Of a DNA stretch of 64,000 nt, positions 11,380 to 24,559 are shown piece by piece. The position numbers and the translations under genes were made by a program. Positions within the stretch are counted from its first letter, which is position 1, and every line of letters begins with the position of its first letter. The notes beneath the pieces are model-generated. The model worked only from the letters and a program-made list of their open reading frames with translations. It was not told the origin of the DNA and did no database searches. Where the stretch lies: NCBI GenBank assembly GCA_003024785.1, contig PUQB01000092.1, positions 1 through 64,000 on the forward strand. Reading direction: 5' to 3'. The DNA comes from Selaginella tamariscina (Eukaryota; Streptophyta; Lycopodiopsida; Selaginellales; Selaginellaceae).

Positions 11380-11387
<8 letters not shown>
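10031..11387. other. AT-rich region without a supported gene
   Basis: One 75-codon frame at 10198-10425 (plus) has fairly ordinary amino-acid composition but no motif that I recognise and no visible neighbouring exons. The remainder is AT-rich with short frames only. Confidence 0.35.

Positions 11388-11434
<47 letters not shown>
11388..11434. repeat. (TA)n microsatellite
   Basis: An uninterrupted alternating TA tract of about 47 bp. Frames made of repeated Tyr-Ile across it are artefacts. Confidence 0.95.
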
Positions 11435-11438
<4 letters not shown>

Positions 11439-12640
11439 GTCAAAAATGTTAAATGTGGATCTTAAATATAAGGAAGTTCTAAGCTCTAAACCCTATTAAT
11501 ATTTAAATACACAATTACTATACATGCTAGACAATAATATGCCTTCACACACATAGAACCCTCAAACAAAACTAGGCACAAATAAATTATCATTTATTAA
11601 TAATTATAATATTTAATATAGGAATATTCATTGTTTATCTTAAGAATGAAAATATTAGTACTCAAGAATTCATTTAATTAAGATAAGGAATATACAATAA
11701 CAACATTTTTTGTTGCTTTTAAACTCAAAATACATGCATTTTTCTATAGCTTTGATGATTATGACATTTCAATACTTATAAGCATCCGATGGATTTAATA
11801 TGTATAATACATGTAGACTCTTTTCAATTAGAAAACCATGTTTTTTTAAGCATTCATTGTATCTTTGGAGCTCCTCTTCGTGTAACCTACAACTTTTATT
11901 TCACTATTTCTTGTGATGAGTTCAAGTGTATTAATAATTTGACCCATCCAAATATGGTGGTTATATAATGGGTTTGGAGTAACAGAATGATCGTTAGCTT
12001 TTGAAGATCCTTACAACAGTCAAAGCATGGTTTAGGCTTTTGTTTTTTTTTCAAATAAATTGTGGGGTTTACACTTCCAAATTAATGTTGAGTTTACACT
12101 TCTAAATTATTGTTGACCTCTCTATTGTTTCCACGCCATTCATGTGTTTTTAATCTCTTCCCGCCACCTTGTTTTAGGCGTGTTATAATGTTATATGTTT
12201 AATAATAGGCCCTTTTAACTCTTGAACAATAATTTTTAATAATCCATAATGTACTTATATAGTTTTGAGTAATAGTTACTTCCTCATGATTATTTAATAT
12301 TGTTTTTTGAACTCATCACACATAGTTTTTGATACTGTCAATAATGAGTTCTTAGTTTTTGAGCTAGCCACTTAATGGAATAGGATTTGGTTGCCATTCT
12401 AGGAGGAGTCGCATTCCATTTTACATTCACTTGCATATAAACTCTGATTGCTACAGAAGCATGCAAAACTATACATGTGTTGTGTATATACTCATTCCAT
12501 CATCTCCAATTTTGAAGAGAACTAAGCCCTCTTTATCCAATTCTAATGGTTGTAACTTGTACTGTATATCATCCCTTTTAAAAAAGAAAAATTATAATGG
12601 TACATGGTGGCTTGTTAGGGAATCTTTTATGTCTTTGATA
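11435..12640. other. AT-rich spacer
   Basis: No gene, RNA or clear repeat was recognised. Confidence 0.4.
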
Positions 12641-14760
12641 TAGCCCTTGAGAAACTGTTTGAAGTCTAGCACTTCAGTCGTGAAAAATGCATAACAGTTT
12701 TTTGAGATGCAGCTTTTAAAAAGCTCCATCATATGTAGCAAGGTAACAATTTGTCAAGCTTGGAGACCTTGTTGAATAATGCATCAATATCTTATGGAGT
12801 GTGGCCAAGCGTAAGGAAATTAAAAGTGATCATCTCAAATATGCCTTTGGCAATAAGCATTGACAAGTATGCTAACACATATCTATAAAAGGCAAAGTAA
12901 GCATGATCATAAGAGAAGTTAACCTTCTACCTATTTTTAATTTTGCCTACACGATTGTCCATTTGTAAAAGCAAATGATAGGGCGACGTTTGATGATGGT
13001 GATTGTTTGGGCTAAATCCCTCATTTGAATCGAAACACTGATCATGACCATCTTTTTTTATGCAATATGTTGGCAGTGTCTCTCATATTCTCATGTAGCC
13101 TCATGTGCGGACGTGTGGACGTGTTCATAAGGGCATTGTGTAATGATTACATGTGTTGTTTCTTCACTTTGAGATCACCCAAAGGATGTCTTTGTGTAAA
13201 ACACATGGCAAGTGATATATAGTGAAGTTAGAGTCATCGGACTAATGAAGAAAGGAGAAGTGTTCATATGATTTGCAACCATGCCTATGTGTTAGCACCT
13301 CGGTCATTGATACCAAAAGCTTGAGAACATTTCCAAGGCACTTTGGTGTTGTAATTAGTTTTGGAATACTTATCTTTGAATTGTCCATTCTGTCATGAAT
13401 TAAACAAAGGTATTCTGTTGTCATTGTATTGGGAACGACAAGTTTGTTGAGCAATCATGCATCCTCCATCTTCTTTTAAATAGTAGTAATTTTCACCAAT
13501 GTATTTGTGCATGCCTCTTTAACTTTAAGTGACATGCAAGTGTCATATTTTAAAAGTTGGAGTGCTTTAAAATTGCCACATTCTTGAATTGAGTATTCCA
13601 TATGTTATTAAAGGTTGTGCTACCGGATTTTTAAAGCCCATCAAATCGAGACACTTCTTCACATGTTCACACAACTTGAATTGGTGTAGATTGGTGATAG
13701 AATCTTCAAATTTTTCCTAATGCCTTCATTTGTGGTAAGACATTTGTGAAACATAATATTTGCTTTTACATCTACAAAGTTTCTTTAGTATTTTATTGTT
13801 GCCGTAATGTGAGAGAATGTCTTGACCATGCTGATGTTCCCATGGACTGAGGTGCACTCATTGTCTAACCACTCATCTCTATGGTGGTAAAACATGGTCT
13901 TAAGGATGCAATAGATCTTGTACCAAGATTTAAAGTAGATTGTAACCTTGTTGAAAAGTGCACCAATGACCTATCTCCATGGCCACCCCATCAATGCATC
14001 CAATTAGTGTAACATATATAACTCATGTTTTTGCTTATGGGTGAGCTTGGTAATAGTCATGCATGCATTAGGTAATTTCATTCATGTCTACCATCTGACA
14101 ACACTTCGTCTTGCAACAGTCAATAGTGGAAATGTTGGTGATGCTCACTAAGGATGTGGGATCCATCTTCACTCTCTTACCGCAAGTTGTTGAAGTAGAT
14201 TTGCAGCCCATGAATCTTCTTTTTCATACTATACTCTTGGTACAACGAAGCTCATCAACCATGAGTTGTCCTTCCAGTGCTGAATATGTTGAACCATCTA
14301 AATGTTTTAGCTTAGTAATGCACCACCTCACTAGGGATATAGCATGTAATGAGCCATTTGGTTAAACCTTTGTCATGACTACACCCAAAGATACGTTCCT
14401 AGCTTCTTCTCAAAAATGGCCTCCATTGGGTTGATAGCTAAGATGATGCCCTTACCAACCTCGATCTCATGCAGAAAGAGGATCACTTCAACTTTCACAG
14501 TAGGCAAGCCTTCACCTTGTGAGCTCATAAATATATTCGAATGCAACTTGCATCCTTGTGCCAGCCTTGACTTCTTTTACATTCCTTAACACAGGAGAAC
14601 CCTTTTCAAATTCCATCCAAACAACCTTAATGTGTTTGTAAATGGTGTCCACCCAAACATAAACATAAGACCGTTGGTGCACATTGTGACACGACAAATT
14701 ACCATCTTGGACCTTAATAGTTTCTCTACCAACTAACTCGTTATTCTAGAGAAGCTGTAC
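12640..14760 (-). pseudogene. Decayed coding sequence, unidentified
   Basis: The minus strand has successive protein-like segments in changing frames. Examples are YVWVDTIYKHIKVVWMEFEK (around 14660-14600), VEVILFLHEIEVGKGIILAI (around 14490-14430), an aromatic-rich segment around 13980-13850, and NKLVVPNTMTTEYLCLIHD (around 13450-13390). Stops and frameshifts separate them. Composition differs from the AT-rich surroundings, so this looks like an old coding relic, probably of a transposable element. I cannot assign a family. Confidence 0.35.
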
Positions 14761-14796
14761 CTTGACTCTAATTTTGAACATCAATGATTAAATCTG

Positions 14797-14896
14797 TAGT
14801 AAAAAAATGCTATGGAAATGTTTAATTACTAATCTAATTACTAATTTACTAATTACTAATCTAGTTTAATTACTAATCCATAGCATTTTTTTACTA
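14797..14896. repeat. 100-bp foldback (MITE-like hairpin)
   Basis: A perfect 20-bp inverted repeat, TAGTAAAAAAATGCTATGGA at 14797-14816 and its complement at 14877-14896, encloses 60 bp made of repeated ATTACTAATCTA-like units. No target-site duplication is obvious. It could be a tiny foldback element or a structured non-coding segment. Confidence 0.7.
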
Positions 14897-16079
14897 CGGC
14901 ATATATCACTGTTGAACATAGTGACATGCACAGAGTGAAACTGTTCATTTAAGCAATAAAATAAAAATCAATTCTTAAATGCAAATTAAATGACAAAGAT
15001 AAAGTCTATCCAACGTTATAGGAGGTCGACTAGAATTTGGCACTACTAACATGTTAGCAAGTTTAAACTTGACAAATCCCACCGAAATTTAAAGAGGCCA
15101 ACAAAGCCAGGGATGTGAATTATAGGGCCAAAAGCTCTTCAATGAATAAATCTCATTGGTTTTGAAAAATGAAAAGAGCGGTTTCAAACAAACAAAAAGG
15201 TTTCAACAAGATAAATCCCCCTAGGTTGAGGAGGCAGGTATGTGTAGACAGGTACCATGATGTATGATTTGTAGCTAGATTTATCCCATCCATCAAGATA
15301 AATCATGCCTTAAACCTAAATCATAAAGGATAACTAAACCCTAAATATGGAGAGTGCCACAGAGTGTTTAAAAATATAGAGAGAGAACCCTAAACCCTAA
15401 ATCTATTTGGATTTAGATAGAAAGTGTGATTGTGGAGAGTATAAGTAATTTTTTAAGCAAATCCAACTTATAAGTGGCAAATGAGCTTTTCCCTAATTAA
15501 AGCTCATTTTTCCTAAATGAAATCTTATCCAAAAAAGAGGTAGATCTAAAGAAAGAAATTGACAGAAATAATAAAATCCTTGTGAGAGTTGCAGATCTTG
15601 ATGTAAAAGGGAAATTCAATGTGTTTTTTAAAATTGCATGTTAGGACATAGAATTTATGCCAATTGAAAATTTATCAAGGTAAGGATATTTCAAATGTGT
15701 TTGATCTTGATGTAAGAGGGAAATTATATATATATATAAGATTGTTTATATACAAGCACAAGCTATGTCCTTTGTGTTTAAGGTATGGTTTATGGTTTAG
15801 GTTTTATTAAGGCAATTACATACATACGCATACACTAATTACAATTACATACTTCTTAAAAACCTTTAATAATTGCAATTATGCATATACATTAATATAT
15901 TAATATATGTTTTGTATGTACATTTATGTTTATTCATTTTATCTTAACGAGATACTCATCATGTGTCCAAACTCAATATTGAATATGAATTGTGTAAACT
16001 GTTTGGTACTAAGTGTGTTCATCTTATTCTTTATGTGCAAATATATTTCATATATTAATTTTATATAGCATTACATTTT
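14897..16079. other. Intergenic, no supported gene
   Basis: Moderately AT-rich sequence with short direct repetitions, such as two copies of a TTGATGTAA..GGGAAAT phrase (15598 and 15705). No coding potential recognised. Confidence 0.4.
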
Positions 16080-17650
16080 ATTCTCTCCTATGGGGCAAGA
16101 ATCCTTTTCTATGGGCAACTTTATTTGGATCTCATCTTTCATTATGTCTTTTCTCTTCTTATCTCCTATGAAACATGAATCCTTCTTTATGGGCAACTTT
16201 ATTTGTATCCATATTGCATTCTTCCTTTCTTCATTCTCATATTCATACATTTTCACCACAATTAAATCATCATCTACACACATTACAATGTTAATATGTT
16301 TTATTTATAGACAATTTAGATATTAAGTTGGGCAGCTAGTTTTAAAAATGAATATTCAATTGGGGTTGAAGTAGCATATGCTTTTCTTCTTTTCACATCT
16401 TCTTCAGCCTTGCATATTCTTTATTGTCCCATCCATCGAGATCTCCAAGATTAATCATATCTTTCATGTCATCCATCTTTATGCACATATAAATACACAT
16501 ATGTATGAAATCTACTTAATATCTAATAATGTATATGGCTACATGCATGCAATAAAAGCATGTAGCTCTAGAGTATGTTTGTATAAAGGCTTAGTATTGT
16601 CACGTATGTGAATTACAAGTACATGAATATGTGGAAAAACTAAGAAGGGAGTAAACATATGCATTATGATAAACGCATCATAAATACATGTATAAGGTAA
16701 AATAAAGCTACATCAAAGGTAAACAGGATATTATATGATGTTACTTAAAATCAAATTGTGTCTAAATACACATAGTTAATTCCTTTACTTATAAATATAT
16801 AAATCATAATTTATACCATATTAATAACTTATCTCATTTATTAGTAAAGCAAAATAATCTAAAAAAGTCCATCCACAAAAAGGAAATAAAAAAAAGGGGA
16901 AAAATAGAGCAAATGTACACATTTATAATGAATACTAAATGAACAGCCTAACCAATTGTGTAAGATATAGGAAGGATAACCTAGCAAGTAAAGAAATAAA
17001 TAATATCAAACCCAACACACACACACACATAAGAATTTGATCTCTTTGAGTCGATAAGTGTCACATTAGATAGGGTTAAATCTTTCTTATATATAACCAC
17101 ATGGTCACGAACAATCACGTGCACGGCATGAACACGTGTGATCACATGCATGTGAATATGCATTTGAACAATACACTTATTCAATATACTCTTTTTAAAA
17201 TTTTATAATCTAAAATGCATTTGAGTTTATACTTAATTTAAAATTGCATAGAAAATTTTGCTTATGATAAGTATGCGAACAATACATATAATCTTTTTTA
17301 AATTTTATAATATTAAGAAATATTTAAACTTGTATTTGATTTTAAAATTTTATAGAAATTTTGTTAAAGATACGTTTGTGCATCTCATACATACACTATA
17401 TAAAACATATAAATACATTTGATGTGCATGAAATACTTAAAAAAGAATAAATATGTCAAAAAGAAAATGGAATAAATATTTTAAATTAGATTATAATTTT
17501 AAATTATTACATTATAATTAATAAATATTTTTAAATTTTAAGTCTCTATAAATATGATAATATATTGAAAAAAAGATGGATAAATATTTTAAATTTCTTA
17601 CACGGTCACAATTAATAAATAGTCCTAAAGAATTATAAATCTTAAATCCG
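16080..17650 (-). pseudogene. Partial duplicate of the Dof-type locus, finger absent
   Basis: It is collinear with about 8590-10030. The minus-strand frame at 16283-16071 starts CVDDDLIVVKMYEYENE, matching the second exon of the first copy. It then carries two copies of a roughly 26-residue unit ending KDSCFIGDKKR / KDSCPIGENK, and stops before the zinc-finger part. The splice donor of the first copy (GTGCCC) is CTGCCC here. Upstream homologous sequence extends past 17.1 kb, including part of the G-box cluster. This is a segmental copy without a Dof finger, so probably non-functional. Confidence 0.55.
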
Positions 17651-18510
17651 ACATGTGAATATATACAAAACATGGTAAATGAAAATATTTTATATTAGAT
17701 CATAATCCTAACTCATTACATGGTCACAATTAATAAATAAATAATCTTTAATCTTATTACCACATAAATATGTATTAAATATAAAACATTTAAGGTTAAC
17801 ACTACTTATGGACCATTTTTTAATTCTTGTTTCATTACAAAAATAAAATCTCATCATATGCATAATATTGTTCTTTATGTATAGAATATATAAGTGAATC
17901 ATGATATAGGGTAAATCATTCAAAATTAACACTAATTATGGACCAATTTTTTTTTTTTATTTTATTACACATATAAAATCTAACCATATTTATAATATTG
18001 TTCTTGACTTTGGCACTGACAATTTAATTTATAATTTGGCACTAATAATTTAATACAAAATTTTTATAATTAGCATTGTCGTGGTCTTAGGAATTTATTA
18101 ATAAAATAAATTTTGATAGGCACGACTTAAGAGACCTACCTATGATAGCCTTAGATATCCCTACTATACATTATGTGACTATAGAGTTACACGCTTCCAC
18201 ATATATTCCGTAACAAAAAGCTAAGGCATTATCATTTTCTACTTGAGAATCACTTTCACTTTGGTATAACACCTTTACAAAACAAAAAGAGTTGTAACCT
18301 AAGCCACAACTAACTCTTTAAGGTTTGTATAGCTATATCATAACCTAGACTTACACTTAATATGTAAAATACTTCAAGTGCACGTCAAAGGTAACCATAA
18401 GCAACCTTTACCTCTCTCACACACATGTATTTATATGTACGTGTTTATCTGTATATTATAATTTTTATATATCTCTCTTTTCACACACATCTTAAAAGGC
18501 AGGGAAGTGA
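17651..18510. other. AT-rich spacer
   Basis: No gene recognised. Internal repetition of a phrase around ACTAATTATGGACCAATTTTTT (17800 and 17930) is visible. Confidence 0.4.
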
Positions 18511-18621
18511 TGGCTCTACCTCCTAGAATGGTGAGTGAGATTAATCTCTCTGAGATGGAGAAGGGTGGCGGGACCTTATATGTGAATGTACTTGTATATT
18601 AGTATATTTAAGTTTTTTATC

Positions 18622-19200
18622 TATTTTTATTTACTTTTATAATCTTATCATAATATTTATAATATTTTGAGTGAAGCCAGTAAATCTTATAAAATTGTCT
18701 AAAGCTCATATTACCGAATGATGTGTGTTTTCTGCCTATCACAAATGTGAGATTTAGACACTTAGTCCCACACACTTCTCTCTAAGACAAACAAGGGTGT
18801 ATTTGAATGTACTTCCTTTTATTTACTTTTATAATTTTGTCATAATATTCATAATATTTTGAGTGAAGCCAGTAAAATCTTATAAAATTGTCTAAAGCTC
18901 ATATTACCGAATGATGTGTGTTTTCTGCCCTATCACAATGTGAGCTTTAGACACTTAGTCCCACACACTTCTCTCTAAGACAAACAAGGGTGTATTTGAA
19001 TGTACTTCCTTTTATTTACTTTTATAATCTTATTATAATATTCATAATATTTTGAGTGAAGTTAGTAAACCTTGTAAAACTGTCCAAATCTTCCCATTTG
19101 TGATGGCACTAGAACCGAATGATGTGTATTTTTTACACAATCACAAATGTGAACTTTGGATACTTAATCCCAAGCACTTCTCTCTAAAAAAAAGAAGGGT
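18622..19200. repeat. 193-bp tandem repeat, three copies
   Basis: Equivalent phrases TTACTTTTATAAT begin at 18631, 18823 and 19016, giving a period of 192-193 bp. The third unit is more diverged. Each unit contains TTTTGAGTGAAG, a block near CACAAATGTGA and CACTTCTCTCTAA. Single inverted relatives lie at about 24580-24790 and 28560-28730, next to the palindromic minisatellite, so this is a dispersed repeat family. Confidence 0.85.
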
Positions 19201-19229
19201 GTATGTAATGTACCAATGTATTAATAATA

Positions 19230-22200
19230 TAAGTATGCACGTTATAACTAAAATGGGCATGATACATGAAAATGGGAACATAAAATAAATTGCTAATTAA
19301 TAGTTAAGTTTTAATTATTAATTAATTATTTAATTAATATATAATTAAGCCTTAAATATTAATTAATTAACAAATTAATCCTTCAATAACCTTACTTAGT
19401 AAGGAATATTCCTAAATATCATATTCTTCGTTGTAAAAATAGTTTACAATAATTAAAAAATATTATCAAACATAATTACAAATGAAATCATTTCCTTATC
19501 AGCATGTTAATCTATTTATAAATATTTTCTCCTTAATCATACATAGAAATTTCCTCATTTTGTCTAAGTTATTACTCTCCAAATTAATCGAATCATTTTG
19601 GTTAATATCTTTATGTTGTTGCCACCACTTAACACTCTCACGAATGCAGTTAGGAGTTGCCATCCTTGTTAATACATAAGCTGTGATAAGAACAGTACTA
19701 CATAAAGGCTTATCTAAAAAAATGACGTTCCTTAAGAATAATATTGTAAAGCGCCGGTTGCTTTCCTTCATTTTATAAAATTCAAAATCACGAGAAAGAA
19801 AAGTGTCAGGAAATGTTTGATATGGTGGATATTACTCACAAAAGTTTTCGAGATTCTTCTTTCTAAGGCACGTATCCAAGTAGTTAACTAGCTCATCCAT
19901 GGTATTGGTATTAGAATATGGGTCGAAAGTGATTGGATGGATATAAGCAATGTTTTGGTTGAGCATAGCCTTTTGAGGAGAGTCGTATACCACTAAGATA
20001 TGTGCGTTCTTCATTATCCTTAACTGATTAATCTCTCCATGAAGCCCAATTAATTTTTCATTCTTGAAGAAGTATGGCTTGCTTTCCTTTCTTATATCAT
20101 AAAATTTAAGAGGTTTATAATATATTTGCTGGTCAAAAATTCAATCTTTATGAATCACCTCTTCTGCAATACTACAATGTTTTTTAAGCAAATTCAGCAG
20201 CAGTGTCAAGTTATGAATTTGCATGCATGACCAAATTCCCACAAGTGCACCCATCAAAGTCCATTGTATCGAGTACTTATTGAAACATTATGTCTCCATG
20301 GCTTATTATCCACAAGACAATTACATACACAAACGTGTATATTCATAATTAAAAAGTATTTGTCTCTTGTAGACTTAGTATCTTACTAGATTTTGAAAGA
20401 GACAATCCAACCCCGAGCGAAAAATGATATCATATCGAAATTTACCATGAAAAGGAATGAAATTTCCTTGTTTGATTTCTTTTTCTATCCTCGATGAAGC
20501 AAAAACATCATTGACATCCAACAACACAATATGACCATGGGTAACAAAGGGTAGCATTGCCTCTCGAATGCTTTGCAACTCTCCTTGTCTGTTCTGACAT
20601 GTGGCACAAGAAATTTTTGCCAAACCCCTCTTTTACCTCATGCCAATACTGAAAATCCATATTCTCAACTGTTTCATTACATTTGCAAAATGATAGTTAG
20701 TTGGCCTTATAATTGTCAAGGTATATTATTTGCCTTGTTAATGTGTGACCCATGTTTGAATTAAAAACTTCTTTAATCTTTGAGAATTTACTTTTTGTAC
20801 AAATATAAATGAAATTTACAAAAATGCCTTATGTTACACTCATTTACAAGTATTCGTCACTCTAAGAATTCATTAACAATTCTTCTTGCTGTTACCTTCT
20901 GAGTGAGGCGAAAAAGGTTTTAGCCGCTTGGAAGATCGTTCAACATCTTTCATATCTTCTATTGATGTTTCCATGGTCAATGGAGTATGTGAATGTTCTG
21001 TACTCCTCAAGATAATTTTGGTCTAATATTGATTGAAGATCATCCTCAGACTTCGACATTGAACCAGATTCTTCTTCAGAACTATCGCACTTCTCGGGAG
21101 GGAACTTTCCCAAATACTCCTATATGGGTTTGTTGGGGTAGTCAGTTGAGAACCTCTCTATCCACTTGTTCAGGTCCTCAACCATGATCTTATCCTTTTG
21201 AACAGCAAACACACATGTATCCCGAAGGTAACACTCCTTCAAGATGGATCCCCTAGTGCAGTAGTCAAAAACCCATGCATCACTGTGAGGACCTTTGATT
21301 AAGTTGACGATGCTCCATGTAACCTAACTTGTAATGTTTGGATAACATACATTGCCGAATACGTCCCTCTCAGCTATCGGTGTATAGATGGAGGTTCAGG
21401 CCCATTGGAGTGCAAACAGATGCTGGCCAGTTATTTGGAAGTTTGAAAATTGTTTGGCGCATTTTTAACAACCAAGTGAACAACCATATCAATGCACTTA
21501 GGATCAGCATCGTTCATATAAAATCCTGTCTAACAATGTTTATTCTTCTTGGCGAAGACAAAGGCAAAAGTATCGGTGATATGAGCCAAAATCAAGAAAT
21601 AAATACCTGAAAACGTAAGTAGTGCAAGTTAAAGTGCAATATTAAATACATTCTCTGTACATGCTTGCATGGCTAAGTTTCTCCACCAAATCCTCTAGTG
21701 CCCTATCTTAAAGGATTTTTTGAACCCGCCGATCCATCATGACAATTGAAATGATTTCCTATAAGCAGTGATGTTACCCCATTAAAGTCTCCGAATCTGA
21801 CAAAAACATCTGTTGGCTTGTCGTGATTCATAGCATCATTCTTTATAAGGTTCAACTTGGTTCTCCTGCTGAAGGACTACCATAAGAGAAGGCGTCATCA
21901 CAATTCTCCTTTTTTGGCGTTGGCGTGCAATAGATTCTTGCCCAGATCTTCCGATTAGTTCACCCATTGAACAAGCATATTATCGTCTATCACATGCAAA
22001 TATTTGCTGACCTCTTCGTATGTTGAAGCCGAGGTCCAACCTAGTTTGTGACAATGTATTCCCAACCACTCCTTGAAGTGCCTGATCGTCTTCAACTCCA
22101 TTGCCTTGACATGAAAAGGAGAGGTGGGGCTGCTGTTATTAATATGTAGTTTGTCATCAATCACCAAATCAGCTAAGACATTCATCTCCTCCATCGTTAT

Positions 22201-23900
22201 TCTATTTAAAGGCTTCAACCATGTGAACTTGAAATTTTGTTTACATCCTTTGTAAATTAAACAGACTTAGACTTCAGCGTGTTACTAGGTTTCTTTACAG
22301 CTCCCCTTCACTTGTCTATTTCTTTTTTAGTGTTCCTTTTGCAAACGATTCCATAATCCCCAACCATTTGGCAAAGATCTTATCCTCGAGACAAGAAATC
22401 AACATCATCAAAAAGGATGTTTCCTTCCGCCCACCTAGGCAAAATCAACTGCTGCAATTTCTTCAGCTCTCTGCAAAAAAAAAAAGACAAATTAATATAC
22501 TAGCGAGATAAATCCGCCAAGACAATTTACTTACACAGTATTTCGACATTATTTCTTCCTGTAGTAGCTCTTTCTAGTCACCCAAGAGTTTCCCACATGA
22601 ATTGCATGTGTTTGAACTTCTCCATATTTTGCTATTGTAGTGGTTGGTGTTAGTAATGTCTCATTCCGTTAGTAACTTATAATACTGCTCAATTGTGAGA
22701 TTCGGCTTAGCTAAAAATGCCGATCTTTTTGTTAGCTTCTCACAGGTAGTTCAAAAAGTTTTGTTACCATCGTTCTTTATTGTGTTCATTGAGAAATCGT
22801 TGGGCTGCCGTTATTGTGTGCTAGTCACTAATAATGTAATACCTAATTGATTTTTTTTATTCTCCATAATATTCGTGATTTGTTTTGCTGTTGTCACCCA
22901 TACTTTCTTAGTGCCTTTCTTTCTTTCATAGTATAAGCACAAAACAACATTATGTGGAATGGTGTAAGAATTGTCTTCCTTCATCTTCTCCATGAGCTCA
23001 GTTACTATTCCTGGTTGAGTGGCCTGTAATTGAAGTTTGGGTTGATGCTGCAATACTTAACCCTACACTCGTAAATCCTATCATCCAACATCATTTCCTT
23101 GTGGCTTATTGCAGCATGGGATGCCACATGTGCAGTGACAAAACGATAATGATTTTCTTCGCAATCCGAATCAACATGTGTGATCCCCATGTGCTATTCT
23201 AATGTTCTCGGCACACTCTTTCAGCTCCGAAACAAATTAAATGATTTGTAAAGAACCTGGGCCAAGCCACCCTCTCAATCTCCCTAATGATGTCGTTGTG
23301 TTCTTCTTCAATAAGAGAGGACGATTGCTCCACTTGTGGATGTTCTGTATTGTGAAGCAATATCTGTGAGAATACACCTACTCGATGAGTCTGAGATCTT
23401 CGAAGTAGACATCTAATTGGATCCCCTCCATAGATGGGCTTTCATTGAGTTGAAGAAGAACTCCACGGTCAACATCATTAGTGAACACGTGAACGTCATT
23501 ATCCACAAGTCGACAAAACCACCCGAGAATTAATGTAACTGGCGACCTCTGGATCCGAGAACGTGACATTGGATGGAACAAGGCATATGTGTCGAGCATC
23601 GTCGTCCAATTGGGTTTGCAACCTGCTTTCGGTGCTTGACTAGTAAATCTACTTTCCATTGTTTGCTTGTCCACACGATGTGACAAGGTTAGTTTGAACA
23701 GCAACCATGGTTGTCCAATGCGCTTCCCATTTATTTTGAAATATGGCCAAGTTGATTCCAGAATCCCCCTGCCCATCTCTTCTCCTTCTCTTGTCTTCAA
23801 TATCACCTCAATTCCACATCTAAATACAAAAATGATTAGTTCTTCAAGCACATATCCGAGTATAAAAATTTTATTTTAATTCTTACCTAGAATTTACGAC
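19230..23900 (-). mobile_element. ParB-like element copy B (longest copy)
   Basis: This minus-strand coding-like array matches copies A and C in pieces. In order: 23851-23378 (157-codon frame, peptides KINGKRIGQPWLLFKLTLSHR and DVHVFTNDVDRGVLLQLNE), then SLIEEEHNDIIREIERVAW in another frame, a ParB-like segment (23190-22780), a zinc-like pair in NTCNSCGKL, a 64-bp GT-AG intron (22534-22471), a frame at 22218-21955, a segment around 21310-20900 (CYLRDTCVFAVQKDKIMVED), 20623-20375, and the C-terminal core (20014-19500). Frameshifts and stops show that it is decayed. A conserved intron argues against a simple retrocopy. The family is unknown to me; a DNA transposon or selfish gene family is the inference. 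Confidence 0.6.
22780..23190 (-). pseudogene. ParB/sulfiredoxin-like domain segment in element copy B
   Basis: The frame from 23190 gives DRIYECRVKYC then NPNFNYRPLNQE. After a 1-nt slip it continues TELMEKMKEDNSY and an IPHNVVLCLYYER stretch. A further slip in an A run leads to RYYIISD-stop-HTITAAQRFL, where a CAG to TAG change would account for the stop. The order N-P-x-x-N-Y-R-P-L-x-x-x-x-V-x-E-L, a hydrophobic strand, then an I-I-S-x-Q-H-x-x-x-A-A block resembles ParB N-terminal/sulfiredoxin-fold proteins. This is pattern resemblance only. Copy C has ECRVKYCNNNHFNYRPLNQE followed by RVAEL in one frame. Confidence 0.4.
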
Positions 23901-23994
23901 GACTCCATACTAATACTGAATCTCCTTATTTGATCAAATCGTCCTTGTTAACATGCAAAACTTTCCTGTGTACAAAAATCATTGTCACAGCGCA

Positions 23995-24480
23995 AGAAAA
24001 GCTTTGCTAGTTAAAGTGTAGGGATTTCGTCCAATAGAGAGCTCTATATATACTTATCTCATCTCTAAAGTCAAGGATAGGTTTTTGCTTTGGCCATTGC
24101 CATGTATAAGCATTCACAATACACCATAATATGCACTTGCATTACTATATGAATACAAAGAGATAGCAAGTGTGGAGACTTACTTCTCTCCCAAGATACT
24201 CTCTCTCTCATGCATTGCTCTCCTCAGCCTTCAATAGTCTCTCTCTCTTCTTCCCCTCACTTGCCCTAACTTGCCCCTAACCGAATCCTGTCCTCTTCCA
24301 ACCGTCATATTGTCGCTTCCTGCAACCAATAGGATTCTTCCTACCCTGTAGGATTTATCCTACTGCCATAGGATTTTTCCTGTACACAGGATATTTCCTA
24401 CTACACTTTCCTACAAGTTATTCCTCCACCTCAGGAAAGTCCTATGTATGCAGTTCCTACATGCTATATTTTTGGCCTCT
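23995..24480. repeat. Diverged LTR-like sequence related to the left element's LTR
   Basis: The phrase CATAATATGCACTTGCATT, then AAGTGTGGAGACT and CTCTCTCTC, parallels 275-350 and 4860-4925 in the LTRs of the gag-pro element. The same pyrimidine-rich tail follows. No partner LTR or coding region is attached, so it may be a solo LTR of a related family. Ends are not resolved. Confidence 0.4.
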
Positions 24481-24559
24481 AATAGTCCTTCTGCACAATA
24501 ATACACTATAAATACAATTAATATAAAAAACGCACACACAACTTGTATAAAATCGAATA

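Noticed and set aside
15350..15400. Telomere-like CCCTAAA repeats
   Set aside because: Only two or three scattered copies; too few for an interstitial telomeric array.
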